64,000 bases of DNA from JBAZGG01 sp041653015 (GTDB taxonomy: Bacteria; Bacillota_I; Bacilli_A; RFN20; CAG-826), in the NCBI GenBank assembly GCA_041653015.1, contig JBAZGG010000006.1, positions 7,300-71,299 of the forward strand, given 5' to 3'. The translations under genes were made by a program, and so were the position numbers. The first letter of the stretch is position 1, and the number at the start of each line of letters is the position of its first letter. Under the pieces are notes generated by a model. The model saw only the letters and a program-made list of their open reading frames with translations. It searched no databases and was not told where the DNA came from. Shown piece after piece: positions 8,215 through 17,548 of this stretch.

Positions 8215-9189
8215 ATGAATAATGAAATTGAAGTGTCAGTCATTGTTCCTGTTTACAATTCGATCAAATACATTCGTCCTTGTCTGGATTCAATCTTAAA
8301 TCAAGATTTTCCTCACAGATATGAAATACTGATTTCTTTTTATCCATCGACCGATGGGACGGATGAGATAATCGGTGAATATGAGAAGCAGAATAGTTCA
8401 ATCACGCTTATAAAAAATTCACAGAGAGGGATTAGCTTCTCACGATTCGACGCTTTGAAACACGCGCGTGGTAAATATATATATTTTGTTGACGCTGATG
8501 ATTTTATCGCTCCGACGACACTCAAGGTGCTACACGAGCTTTTAGAGGCATATGATGCCGATATATCGCATTGCAATTTCTACGTCATCGAAAATAGGAA
8601 TGGCGTTGATGAAATAAAACTCAATCCCTTTTCTTTAGATGGAGTGTTCGATAAATATCAAGCGATAAGGTATTTGCAACAAGACACCAAAATACGGAGT
8701 TTCTTTTGGACGAAGATGTTTAAAAGAGAACTATTTGAAAACCTACCTTACGATCTCCATTTGGAAAATTGGCAAGGGATGTTCGATGATGCCTTCCCCA
8801 ACTTCGTCTTGTTCTCTTCCGCTAAAAAGGTTGTTTCGACAAGCAAGCCTCTCTACTATTATCGAAAGGGGCAGGAAGGCAGCGATTCTTCAAAGCTCAA
8901 TCCGAAGCGAATGAATTATCATATCGACGCCTATGCCCTAGAGAGATATTTTATCGATTTATCAAATGATAAAAAGCTCTTTAAAGAGTATCGCCACACG
9001 GTATCTCGTTATCGCTGGACATTATATTTTGATGCTTATGTCTCTCGAAAGATTCCCAATTATCATTTTTGGAAAGAGATTAAAAACGCTAATCGAATGT
9101 TGAAGCTATTTAAGCGCAAAGAAAACATTCCTGTTTCTGGATATGAATATGAAAATAACCTCAAGCGCGTTTTTAATATAAAAAAGTAG
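8215..9189 (+). CDS. Family 2 glycosyltransferase
   Basis: The 324-residue protein begins with the GT-A start motif VSVIVPVYN and contains the metal/nucleotide-sugar aspartates YFVDADDF near residue 95. It is soluble, with no obvious membrane segments, and has the C-terminal half typical of GT2 enzymes that decorate lipids or surface polymers. It is the first gene of a co-directional lipid cluster, with 9 nt to the next gene. It probably transfers a sugar to a lipid or polymer substrate made with the neighbouring acyl-transfer enzymes. No Shine-Dalgarno sequence is visible, and a -10-like GATAAT sits 8 nt upstream. Confidence 0.8.
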   Translation: MNNEIEVSVIVPVYNSIKYIRPCLDSILNQDFPHRYEILISFYPSTDGTDEIIGEYEKQNSSITLIKNSQRGISFSRFDALKHARGKYIYFVDADDFIAPTTLKVLHELLEAYDADISHCNFYVIENRNGVDEIKLNPFSLDGVFDKYQAIRYLQQDTKIRSFFWTKMFKRELFENLPYDLHLENWQGMFDDAFPNFVLFSSAKKVVSTSKPLYYYRKGQEGSDSSKLNPKRMNYHIDAYALERYFIDLSNDKKLFKEYRHTVSRYRWTLYFDAYVSRKIPNYHFWKEIKNANRMLKLFKRKENIPVSGYEYENNLKRVFNIKK

Positions 9190-9198
9190 TGGTCAACT

Positions 9199-11151
9199 AT
9201 GGATAGATCGAGCAAGAGATATCTTAAAAAATTAATACGAACGTCTCTCGACAGATTGAAATCGAGCGATTATTCTTTTTCGGCGATTTACGATGTGATT
9301 TTTTCTTTTTCAGACGAGACCTATTTTGAGACGTCGAATAATGGCATCATCGAGAAAATAACCTATGGACAAGTCCATGAGAAAATAGAGCGCGCCAAAA
9401 GCGCCATCGCGCATAGATTAGAAGGCATTCCAGCTCACTCCTTTGTCGCTCTCAAGTTGGATAATTGTGAAAACTGGGTCATCGCTTTTTGGGCTATTCT
9501 CAAATCTGGATATCGCCCTTTTCTCGTCAACACGAGGATGAGCGATAGCTTTAATGATCAACTATTGAAGGCGCTCGATATCAAAGCCGTTATCAGCGAT
9601 GCCCCCTTTCTTAACTATCTATTTGTTGATGTTAAAGAACTCGCCTACGCTGGTTTATCAGATATCGATTGTCAGTGGGCGGATGAGATCGCTCTTTCTA
9701 CTTCGGGAACGACGGGCAAACCAAAAGTTTGCGTCTATGATGGCAGAGCCATATCGATGCAAATATTGAACTCGGAATACGCATTGAAAGAGAATTGGAC
9801 GTTAGCGTCTTTTGACAAAAAAGAATTCAAACATTTAGCCTTCCTGCCTTTCTATCATATTTTCGGTCTGACCGCTTTGCTCTTATGGTTCTCATTTTTT
9901 GGGCGAACATTTGTGTTTTTAAAGGATATTAGCCCAACGACGATTGCGAATACATGCCAAAGGCATAACATCACCATTTTCTTCTCTATTCCGATGGTGT
10001 GGAACCTCACCGCGCAATCGCTGATTAAAGAAGTGGAAAAACAGGATAAAAAAACGATCGATAAATTTTATCGAGGTCTTAAAATATCTAACGATTTGCA
10101 ATCAGCATTCCCTAAAATAGGAAAAAGATTCGCTATTCGCGCTTTTAGAAGCGTTCGTGAAAAGATGTTTGGCAACGGCTTAAAATTCGCCATCAGCGGT
10201 GGTGGATATATTCCGCAAAAAACACTCTATATAATGAATGGCTTAGGATATTCGCTCTACAATGGTTACGGAACGACGGAAATCGGCATCACATCTGTCG
10301 AATTGCGCTACTCGAGCAAATGTCGCAATCTAGGTTCGATTGGAAAATCCTTCCCCTCTGTTCAATATCGAATAAGCGATGGTGAACTATTGGTTAAAGG
10401 CAGTTCGTTACATAAAGGTCTATACATCGATAATAAATATATCTTAAGAGATCATGATGAGTTCTATCATACTGGCGATGTCGCATCGATCGATAATCGT
10501 GGTTATTACTATATTAAAGGGCGCAAAGATGATCTGTTCATCGATGACTCTGGCGAGTTGATCTCCCCCGATTATGTCGAGAGCTATTTCTCAAGTCCGT
10601 ATCTGAGCTCGCTCTGCGTGCTGGGAGTCGTTGAGAATGGAAAAGAGGAATTGACGCTTGTCTTTGAACCAAAGATAGGTATCAATCCATATCAAGAAGC
10701 GAAGCTGTACGAACACATAAAAAAGGCGAATCAGAACATTCCTGATTTCATGAAGATCAAATCGTTCCGCAAATCTCTTAAAGAACTGCCTCAAGTGATC
10801 AAAGGCACCATCCAACGGCAAGTGTTAAAACGCGATATCGAGATTTCTCCAAGCGATTATCCGAGCATAAATATCGCATCGCTAAAAGAGATCGGTGATG
10901 AACAGATCACGGATATCGAGCGATCGCTGACGGATGAAATCTGTCTCATCTTCGCATCCTGCTTCAATCTATCGCCTCGCGAAGTAAAAGCGGATTCCGA
11001 CTTCTTGTATGATTTGCATGGCACTTCGATGCAATACTTTGAAATCGTTCACACCATCGCTGATAAATACAACATCGAATTCACCTTTGAGAAGAATGAC
11101 ATCGTCACCACACCGCGACAGTTCGCTCGTCTAGTCATGAGGAAATCATAA
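9199..11151 (+). CDS. Acyl-activating enzyme fused to a carrier (ACP) domain
   Basis: This 650-residue protein has an AMP-forming ligase domain (about 1-570): the phosphate loop STSGTTGKPKV near residue 175, YNGYGTTEIG near 355 and YHTGDVASID near 430. It ends in a phosphopantetheine carrier domain (about 575-650) whose attachment serine is Ser610 in LHGTSMQYFEI. Such fusions activate a carboxylic acid with ATP and load it onto their own carrier arm. There is no condensation or ketosynthase domain, so it is not a standard NRPS or PKS. Its stop overlaps the start of the tandem acyltransferase, which suggests that the loaded acyl group is passed to that enzyme. The chain length is unknown. Confidence 0.8.
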   Translation: MDRSSKRYLKKLIRTSLDRLKSSDYSFSAIYDVIFSFSDETYFETSNNGIIEKITYGQVHEKIERAKSAIAHRLEGIPAHSFVALKLDNCENWVIAFWAILKSGYRPFLVNTRMSDSFNDQLLKALDIKAVISDAPFLNYLFVDVKELAYAGLSDIDCQWADEIALSTSGTTGKPKVCVYDGRAISMQILNSEYALKENWTLASFDKKEFKHLAFLPFYHIFGLTALLLWFSFFGRTFVFLKDISPTTIANTCQRHNITIFFSIPMVWNLTAQSLIKEVEKQDKKTIDKFYRGLKISNDLQSAFPKIGKRFAIRAFRSVREKMFGNGLKFAISGGGYIPQKTLYIMNGLGYSLYNGYGTTEIGITSVELRYSSKCRNLGSIGKSFPSVQYRISDGELLVKGSSLHKGLYIDNKYILRDHDEFYHTGDVASIDNRGYYYIKGRKDDLFIDDSGELISPDYVESYFSSPYLSSLCVLGVVENGKEELTLVFEPKIGINPYQEAKLYEHIKKANQNIPDFMKIKSFRKSLKELPQVIKGTIQRQVLKRDIEISPSDYPSINIASLKEIGDEQITDIERSLTDEICLIFASCFNLSPREVKADSDFLYDLHGTSMQYFEIVHTIADKYNIEFTFEKNDIVTTPRQFARLVMRKS

Positions 11152-12473
11152 TGTTTTCCGCTCTTTTTCGTTTTTTGGTGAAGGTGACGAGCTATCCTGT
11201 CGCCCTCTTATTTTTTAAAACAAAAACATATTATGAGAGTTCAAAGAAAGAATCGAAAATTGGCCGTGGACCGGCGATCATCATGTCCAATCACACCTCC
11301 GCTTACGATTTTATTATGCTCATCTTTAAATTTCCTTTTAGGAAGCTGCGATTTTTAATCGGCGAACTCGTCTACAAAAATAAGTTCAACGCCTGGATCT
11401 GCAATCGCTTTTTATGCATCAAGGCCGATAAGACCAGTGGCGATATGCGCTATATGAATGAAGCGGTGAAGACATTGAACAAAGGCGGAATCGTCGGCAC
11501 CTTCCCCGAAGGGCACATGATTCACGATGGCAAGATCGATACTTTTAAACCGAGCGTCGTTTATTTGGCTTTAGCCACTGGCGCTCCTATCATTCCTGTC
11601 TATACGAACGGACGATATTCATTTAAGCACCGAACTCGCATCAATATTGGCAAGAAAATATATCTTCGCGATTATTGTTCTAATTTAAATCCCAGCCCGG
11701 AAGAAGTAGAGGCGCTATGCCACATGCTCAACAGCAAAGTGAAAGAGCTTCAGAAACAAGAGAGATTATTTGAGCAGTATCACACCCAAAACATCATCGA
11801 CTTCAAATGGTTTGTTTTAGATTTAGTAAAACTCTCTTCGCTTTTTATCATTCCAAAAATCTATATCGTCTTTCCGACGAAGAAGCATTATGTTCAAGGC
11901 GCCTCTCACAAATTGTTGCACATTCATGGTCGCGGCATCATCATGTCTAATCACTCGAGTTTTATCGATCCCATCATGATGCATATCTATTACTATAAGC
12001 GGCGAATTAGAATCGTGGCGGCGGAAGAGTTATTCTATCAGACACCGCCGATAACGCGTTGGTTTCTAAAGAAGATTGATTGCATTGAGTATCGGCGCAT
12101 CTCACAGAATAATGTCGACATTAAAATGTTTGGTGAATGCGCTAATGTCTTGCGCGCTAATGGCATCGTTGGGATATTTCCGGAAGGCCATATCGAACAA
12201 GAAAAGGATATGATGGAATTTCAAGGCGGAGTAGTTTTGATGGCTCTCGTCAGCGACTCTCTGATCTATCCTTATTATCTCGTCGATCAATATCGCGCCT
12301 TTAAGATGCAACACGTTATTTTTGGGCCGCCGATCAATCTTAAAGATTACTATGAAAAAGGAACGCCGATCGATGTCAATTTGGTCAATCGCCTAACCAT
12401 CATAGTGTCGAAGAAGATGGCGGAACTTAAAGATGAAGGTGTAAAATTACTATCAAGACCTAAAAAACATTGA
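11151..12473 (+). CDS. Tandem PlsC-type acyltransferase (two domains in one chain)
   Basis: The 440-residue protein contains two complete lysophospholipid acyltransferase domains. The first has NHTSAYD (His48, Asp53) and FPEGH (Glu120-His122). The second has NHSSFID (His268, Asp273) and FPEGH (Glu345-His347). PlsC enzymes move acyl groups from acyl-CoA or acyl-ACP to the 2-position of lysophosphatidate; two active sites in one chain could put two acyl groups on one acceptor. The usual PlsC length is about 240, so this is a true duplication or fusion. It lies between two acyl-activating enzymes in a tight operon. It is probably membrane-associated on the inner face. Confidence 0.85.
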   Translation: MFSALFRFLVKVTSYPVALLFFKTKTYYESSKKESKIGRGPAIIMSNHTSAYDFIMLIFKFPFRKLRFLIGELVYKNKFNAWICNRFLCIKADKTSGDMRYMNEAVKTLNKGGIVGTFPEGHMIHDGKIDTFKPSVVYLALATGAPIIPVYTNGRYSFKHRTRINIGKKIYLRDYCSNLNPSPEEVEALCHMLNSKVKELQKQERLFEQYHTQNIIDFKWFVLDLVKLSSLFIIPKIYIVFPTKKHYVQGASHKLLHIHGRGIIMSNHSSFIDPIMMHIYYYKRRIRIVAAEELFYQTPPITRWFLKKIDCIEYRRISQNNVDIKMFGECANVLRANGIVGIFPEGHIEQEKDMMEFQGGVVLMALVSDSLIYPYYLVDQYRAFKMQHVIFGPPINLKDYYEKGTPIDVNLVNRLTIIVSKKMAELKDEGVKLLSRPKKH

Positions 12474-12494
12474 AATATTAATGGAGGTATTAAT

Positions 12495-14012
12495 ATGTTG
12501 GATCGCATCGCTTATTTCAAAGGTATTCTCGCTCCGGGAGATTTTGAAAAATTAAAAAGGTATAAAACGATCAATGAATTATTGGAAGACGTCTGCCACA
12601 GATATGCAGATGAAGCCGCGATCAAATGGAATGCCGGTTCAAAGACGTATGGCGAATTATATGCCGAAGTGGCCAAGACTCGTGGTCTTTTGCTATCAAA
12701 AGGGCTTAAAAAAGGTAATCACGTCGGCGTGATGTTCTATAACGAATATGATTTCGTTCGCAGCATTCTCGCCGTGACGACTTTGGGAATGGTGGCTGTG
12801 GTCATGCCCACCTCTCTTCCGCCACAGGTCATCTTTGGACTATCTCATAAGTTTAAATTGGATGGACTAGTCTATGCTAGCGATGTCGAAAGCAATGTTT
12901 CTGCCGCTAAAGCGATGAGCTTAAAAATTTCCTTCGTCAACGCTTCTGAACTCAGTTTAGGCGCGGCTGCTCCTATGGAGAAAGTCGAGCTGAACACACC
13001 TGCTGTCATCATGTTTACCGGTGGCACAACCGGTGCGCCAAAAGGTGCTATATTGAGCCATGGCAATCTATGCCGAGGTGCTCTCAATGGCACTTATGGT
13101 CCAGGTCGCGCTTTCAAACGAAGATATCTATCTTTAATTCCATTTACACACGTATTTGGTCTCGTGCGAAATCTATTGAGCGTCTTAGAGACGGGCTCAT
13201 CGTTATATCTAGTGAAAGATTCCTCAGCCTTTGTTAAGGAGATGGCCATCGCCAAGCCTGAAGCGATGGTGTTAGTTCCAGCTTTAGCCAATATGGTCTA
13301 TGGTCTTGTCATGGCGTATGGAAAAGGAATTTTAGGCGGTTCTCTCGAGTTCATCATCTGTGGTGGCTCAGTCGTCTCTCCGGAGTTGATCAATCGCCTT
13401 TTAAGCGTCGGCATCATCTGCTGCCCAGGCTATGGATTGACGGAGACCGCCAACCTCGTCAGCGGCTCTGGTGAATATGCGAGAAAACCCGCTTCAGTAG
13501 GCTGTCCATATCCCGATCAACAACTAAAAGTTGTCAACGGCGAACTGTGGATTAAGGGCGATAATGTCTTCTTGGGTTACTATGGTGATGAAGAAGCGAC
13601 AAAACAAGTGTTTGAGGATGGCTGGTTCAAAACTGGCGATCTCGTCTATTTTGATGATGAAGGATTCTTATATATCATCGGTCGAAGCAAAAACTTAATC
13701 GTGCTAGATAGTGGAGAAAAAGTTTCTCCAGAAGCGTTGGAAGCGCTCGTCAACGCCAATCCTCTCGTCGCTGATTCCGAAGTGTATCAGACTCGGGATG
13801 AACACGGCACTCAGATCATCGGAGTGGAGATTTTTCCAAATATGCGCGCTCTCGAAGCTAAACAGATAAAAAATCCGCAGGAGATGATACAGAAAATAGT
13901 AGATGGGATAAATGTCTCTCTCGCTAAGCACGAGAAGATTAGACAAGTCATCGTTCGCGACAAAGATTTTCCTCGAACGCCAGCGATGAAGATTATAAGG
14001 AGTAAACGCTAG
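12495..14012 (+). CDS. AMP-forming acyl ligase (fatty acyl-CoA/ACP synthetase-like)
   Basis: The 505-residue enzyme carries the adenylate-forming signatures FTGGTTGAPKG near residue 175, GYGLTETAN near 312 and a WFKTGDLVYFD segment near 377, and ends with the K-rich PRTPAMKIIR motif holding the catalytic lysine. It has no carrier domain of its own; a stand-alone ACP follows with a 1-nt overlap and is the likely acceptor. A GGAGG ribosome binding site precedes the ATG. In this cluster it would supply the second acyl donor to the tandem PlsC protein. Acyl-CoA synthetase (FadD-like) activity is an alternative. Confidence 0.8.
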   Translation: MLDRIAYFKGILAPGDFEKLKRYKTINELLEDVCHRYADEAAIKWNAGSKTYGELYAEVAKTRGLLLSKGLKKGNHVGVMFYNEYDFVRSILAVTTLGMVAVVMPTSLPPQVIFGLSHKFKLDGLVYASDVESNVSAAKAMSLKISFVNASELSLGAAAPMEKVELNTPAVIMFTGGTTGAPKGAILSHGNLCRGALNGTYGPGRAFKRRYLSLIPFTHVFGLVRNLLSVLETGSSLYLVKDSSAFVKEMAIAKPEAMVLVPALANMVYGLVMAYGKGILGGSLEFIICGGSVVSPELINRLLSVGIICCPGYGLTETANLVSGSGEYARKPASVGCPYPDQQLKVVNGELWIKGDNVFLGYYGDEEATKQVFEDGWFKTGDLVYFDDEGFLYIIGRSKNLIVLDSGEKVSPEALEALVNANPLVADSEVYQTRDEHGTQIIGVEIFPNMRALEAKQIKNPQEMIQKIVDGINVSLAKHEKIRQVIVRDKDFPRTPAMKIIRSKR

Positions 14013-14248
14013 TGTTAGAAGAACTTAAGAGCCTTGTCAGAAACATCATGCCAGACAAGAAGATTGACTATGACAAAGTCACTCTCGAAAGCGATTTGAT
14101 AAAAGATCTAGGGTTTGATTCCATCGCCTTTATCATGGTGGCGATTGGCATCGAACAAGAATTCGGCGTGGAAGTCTCACAGATCGATTCATCTAAATTT
14201 AGAACAGTGGGAGATGTTCTCACTTATATCGAGCAAAACAAAAAATGA
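14012..14248 (+). CDS. Stand-alone acyl carrier protein of the lipid cluster
   Basis: The 78-residue protein matches the ACP fold, with the phosphopantetheine serine Ser37 in GFDSIAF. It starts at GTG, which overlaps the previous stop codon by one base, and ends ATGA overlapping the LRAT-like gene. It differs from the housekeeping AcpP at 55192. As a second, dedicated ACP it probably carries the acyl group activated by the ligase just upstream. The GTG start rests on this coupling, as no other start in frame gives a full ACP helix I. Confidence 0.8.
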   Translation: MLEELKSLVRNIMPDKKIDYDKVTLESDLIKDLGFDSIAFIMVAIGIEQEFGVEVSQIDSSKFRTVGDVLTYIEQNKK

Positions 14249-14658
14249 GCCAGTGGAAGCACCTTTCACCTGTTCCAGGAGATCAAATCAGGGTGAAAAG
14301 ACCATATTTTTATCATCATGGAATCTATATTGGCAATGGACGAGCAATCCACTTTGCCGGCATCGATAAAGAGACGGAAAGAGATCCGTATAAGGCTGTT
14401 GTTCACGAGTGTGATATCGCCTCATTTTTACGCGGTGGCGAACTCGAAGTGCGAGTCTATGATAAAGATGAGCTTCGATATGTGAGAAGAGCTGTTGATG
14501 TCGTAAAGCGCGCTAAATGTGCTCTCGGCGAGAAAGGCTATGATCTCATCAAAAATAATTGTGAAGATTTTTCTAATCGATGCGCGTATGTCAAAGCGCC
14601 ACGAACGCAACTCGATGAGTATCGCGATCGCATCAAAGAGCTGTTATCTAAAAAATAA
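14245..14658 (+). CDS. LRAT-like (NlpC/P60-fold) acyltransferase or hydrolase
   Basis: The 137-residue protein matches the LRAT domain. It has the catalytic histidine in YHHGIYIG (His25), a second His in IHFAG (His36) and the nucleophile Cys106 in NNCEDFSN, the bacterial variant of the NCEHF motif. Eukaryotic LRAT and PLAAT enzymes take an acyl chain from a phospholipid and pass it to retinol or an amine, or simply hydrolyse it. Nothing suggests export (no signal peptide). Its gene overlaps the ACP gene by 4 nt and closes the lipid operon, so it likely moves or removes an acyl group on the same product. Function in bacteria is poorly known. Confidence 0.7.
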   Translation: MSQWKHLSPVPGDQIRVKRPYFYHHGIYIGNGRAIHFAGIDKETERDPYKAVVHECDIASFLRGGELEVRVYDKDELRYVRRAVDVVKRAKCALGEKGYDLIKNNCEDFSNRCAYVKAPRTQLDEYRDRIKELLSKK

Positions 14659-14707
14659 TTTTTAAGATAAATCTTTATCGTCGACCATTTTTTAAGTATA
14701 ATCTTGC

Positions 14708-14794
14708 CTGTAGGGGAGTAGCAAAGATTACACGACCGTCAACACGGAGTAACATCCCGGTGGTAATCCAGAATAATGAGCAAGACCTATGCAA
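14708..14794 (+). promoter_or_regulatory. yybP-ykoY manganese riboswitch
   Basis: The leader shows the conserved elements of this riboswitch in order: GGGGAGTAGC (14713-14722), CCGTCAACACGG (14736-14747), the CCCGGTGG arm and the closing GCAAGACCTATGC (14780-14792). The 3' strand pairs with the 5' TGTAGG to form the basal stem. The class binds Mn2+ and switches on exporters. Here it ends directly before the AAAGGAG ribosome binding site of a P-type ATPase, so it could act on translation by freeing that site. Confidence 0.85.
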
Positions 14795-14805
14795 AGGAGC
14801 TTATT

Positions 14806-17526
14806 ATGTTCGAAACCAAAACTGTACAGGACACATTAAAAGAATTATCAGTAGATGAAAAAGTTGGTCTATCAAACGAAGCAGCAAATGCAAAGCTTAT
14901 TTCTCAAGGTTATAATGAGCTAAAAGAAAAGAAAAGAACGCCGATCATCGTTACTTTTTTGAAGCAGCTCAATGAGCCGATGATCTATATTTTGCTCGCC
15001 GCCATCGTCGTCTCATCGGTCGTTTCAATCATCAATGTCATCAATGGACATGAAGGCGACTGGGCGGATGTCGTCATCATCGCCCTCGTCATCATTCTCA
15101 ATGCAGTAATCGGGACAGTGCAAGAAGAAAAAGCCAAAAAAGCTCTCGATGCTTTAAAGAAGCTTTCTTCGCCGAACGCTTTCGTGTTAAGAGATGGTGC
15201 GATTAAAGAGATTAAGGCTCGCGAATTAGTCATCGGAGACATCGTTATATTAGAAGAGGGTGTCACCGTCCCGGCGGATTTAAGGCTGATTGAATCATAT
15301 AATCTAAAGAGTGACGAATCATCTCTGACTGGTGAATCGGTGCCTATTTTAAAAGATTCCGCTACCATTTTTAGTGATAATGTCGGTATCGGTGATCGAA
15401 CTAACTGTGTCTATATGTCGACGCCTATCGTCTATGGAAGAGGAAGAGGCGTTGTTATCGGGACGGGGATGAATACTGAAATCGGTAAGATTGCCAATCT
15501 GCTCAACGAGGGCAAAGAAGAGATGACACCGCTTCAAAAGCGTTTAGCGGATCTCTCTAAATTTCTCGGCATTTTAACCATCGTCGTCATCGTCGCTCTG
15601 TTCGTCGTCTCTCTGTTTCAACAGCGACCAGCGGTTGAAATGTTATTAACCGCTATATCTCTAGCGGTCGCTGCAGTGCCAGAAGGTTTGCCTGCGGTCG
15701 TCACGATCGTTCTCGCTTTAGGCGTGCAAAGAATGGTCAAGGTGAATACGATTGTACGCCGTTTGCCGAGCGTTGAAACGCTGGGTGCCGTCTCCGTCGT
15801 CTGTTCAGACAAAACGGGAACCTTAACCCAAAATAAAATGACTGTTGTCAGCGCCTACTGCGATGAGAAGGTTTTTTCTGCAGACGCTTTTAATAATGAG
15901 TTGAATTTTCTCGCCACTGGTTTAGCGCTCTGCAATAACGCTTCGATAGAAAATGGTCATTATGGCGATCCCACTGAGATTGCTCTAATCGATTTTGCCT
16001 TAAAGGTCTACACGACTAAGACGTCGTTGGAAAGAGCCTATCCACGAATTGATGAAATGCCCTTTGATTCAACGAGAAAAATGATGTCGACAATGCATAA
16101 GCATGATGAAAAGACTTTCATTTTTACGAAAGGGGCTATCGATCAAATTTTAAAGAGAACGACCCACGTTCTCATCAATGGTGAGATTCGTGTGGCCACT
16201 GATGATGTGAAACACGGAATTCAGATGGTGGCGAATAATATGTCCGATGAAGCCTTGCGAGTTCTCGCTCTCGCCTATCACGAATCGACCGAGCTGAATG
16301 AAAACGATCTCATATTCGTCGGTCTAGTTGGAATGGTGGATCCTCCTCGCATTGAAGCTCGACCAGCTGTTCAGCAATTTAAAGATGCTGGGATTGCGAC
16401 GATCATGATTACTGGCGATCACAAAAACACCGCCTTTGCTATAGCAAAACAATTAGGAATTGCCAATAACTATAAACAATGCATCACGGGCGATGACGTG
16501 ACAGCGATGGACATGCCCGCTCTTCAAGAAGCGTGCAAGACTGTTCGCGTTTTTGCTCGCGTTTCTCCAGAGAATAAAGTCGCAATTGTAAAGGCGTTCA
16601 GAGCCAATGGAAATATTGTTGCGATGACGGGCGATGGCGTAAATGACGCTCCATCATTAAAGAGCGCTGATATCGGAATTGCTATGGGCATAACGGGAAC
16701 TGATGTTGCCAAAGGGGCTGCCGATATGGTTCTCACCGATGACAATTTTGCTTCGATTGAAAAAGCGGTGGAAGAAGGTCGTAGCATTTATGCTAATATC
16801 AAAAAAACAGTTCTCTTCTTGCTATCGAGCAACGTTGGCGAAGTCATCGCGATGTTTGTCGCTATCTGCATCGGTCTTCCGTTGCCTCTTATCGCTATTC
16901 ATATCTTATGGGTTAATTTAGTGACGGATTCCTTACCGGCTATCGCTTTAGGCTCTGATAGCAAAGATCCGGATATCATGCACGATAAACCGCGCCCTCA
17001 AAAAGAGTCGCTTTTTGCCAAGGGCGGCTATGCCATTACAATCGGCTATGGATTCTTAATCGCTTTCATCACTTTGGCAGCCTTCCTCGTCGAGCCAACG
17101 ATTAAGATTATCGACAATCAAATGCCTTGGACAATCGAGCAGATTAAGATATTGTTTGCTGATACTGCAACATATCCAAATTTGCTCATCGAATCGCAAA
17201 CGATGGCATTTTCTGTCCTAGCTGTCTCTGAATTATTCCATATGGTTGGCATGATCAATATTAGGAAGAGTTTTGTTCACGTATTCAAAAGCAAGAATTG
17301 GCTGATCGCCTTGTCATTGGGTTTAGGCGTTGTTTTACAAGTAGCTTTAACCTACATTCCAGGCATCAACACTTTCTTTGGTGTCGCTCCTTTATGGTGG
17401 GATGAGTTTTTAATCGTCGTCATCCTTTCTATATCTCCATTGATAGTTCATGAAATCGTGGTTCTTATCCTTTGGATAATCAAAAGAGTTAAAGCGAGAA
17501 AAAACGCTCCGATTGACGAGCGTTAA
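14806..17526 (+). CDS. P-type (P2A-like) cation ATPase under Mn riboswitch control
   Basis: The 906-residue protein has all P2 ATPase motifs: cation-transporter N-terminal domain, TGES in the actuator domain, PEGLPAVVT in membrane segment 4, the phosphorylated Asp335 in CSDKTGTLTQ, and GDGVNDAPS near the hinge. About ten membrane segments are visible. Sequence type is Ca2+/Mn2+ (PMCA/SERCA/PMR1-like). The Mn2+ riboswitch in the leader argues for Mn2+ export, perhaps with Ca2+. The true start is the ATG at 14806 behind AAAGGAG; an earlier in-frame ATG at 14776 lies inside the riboswitch. A terminator follows at 17549. Confidence 0.9.
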   Translation: MFETKTVQDTLKELSVDEKVGLSNEAANAKLISQGYNELKEKKRTPIIVTFLKQLNEPMIYILLAAIVVSSVVSIINVINGHEGDWADVVIIALVIILNAVIGTVQEEKAKKALDALKKLSSPNAFVLRDGAIKEIKARELVIGDIVILEEGVTVPADLRLIESYNLKSDESSLTGESVPILKDSATIFSDNVGIGDRTNCVYMSTPIVYGRGRGVVIGTGMNTEIGKIANLLNEGKEEMTPLQKRLADLSKFLGILTIVVIVALFVVSLFQQRPAVEMLLTAISLAVAAVPEGLPAVVTIVLALGVQRMVKVNTIVRRLPSVETLGAVSVVCSDKTGTLTQNKMTVVSAYCDEKVFSADAFNNELNFLATGLALCNNASIENGHYGDPTEIALIDFALKVYTTKTSLERAYPRIDEMPFDSTRKMMSTMHKHDEKTFIFTKGAIDQILKRTTHVLINGEIRVATDDVKHGIQMVANNMSDEALRVLALAYHESTELNENDLIFVGLVGMVDPPRIEARPAVQQFKDAGIATIMITGDHKNTAFAIAKQLGIANNYKQCITGDDVTAMDMPALQEACKTVRVFARVSPENKVAIVKAFRANGNIVAMTGDGVNDAPSLKSADIGIAMGITGTDVAKGAADMVLTDDNFASIEKAVEEGRSIYANIKKTVLFLLSSNVGEVIAMFVAICIGLPLPLIAIHILWVNLVTDSLPAIALGSDSKDPDIMHDKPRPQKESLFAKGGYAITIGYGFLIAFITLAAFLVEPTIKIIDNQMPWTIEQIKILFADTATYPNLLIESQTMAFSVLAVSELFHMVGMINIRKSFVHVFKSKNWLIALSLGLGVVLQVALTYIPGINTFFGVAPLWWDEFLIVVILSISPLIVHEIVVLILWIIKRVKARKNAPIDER

Positions 17527-17548
17527 ATTCTTCTGTCATATCTGATTT

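Noticed and set aside
9199..14248. Polyketide or nonribosomal peptide cluster
   Set aside because: There are carrier and adenylating domains but no ketosynthase, condensation or thioesterase domain.
14776..14805. Upstream in-frame ATG for the P-type ATPase
   Set aside because: It lies inside the yybP-ykoY aptamer; the ATG at 14806 follows AAAGGAG at a normal distance.
15000..17000. Long antisense frames opposite the P-type ATPase genes
   Set aside because: They are mirror frames of a strongly conserved gene, with Ser/Thr/Ala-rich composition and no ribosome binding sites.
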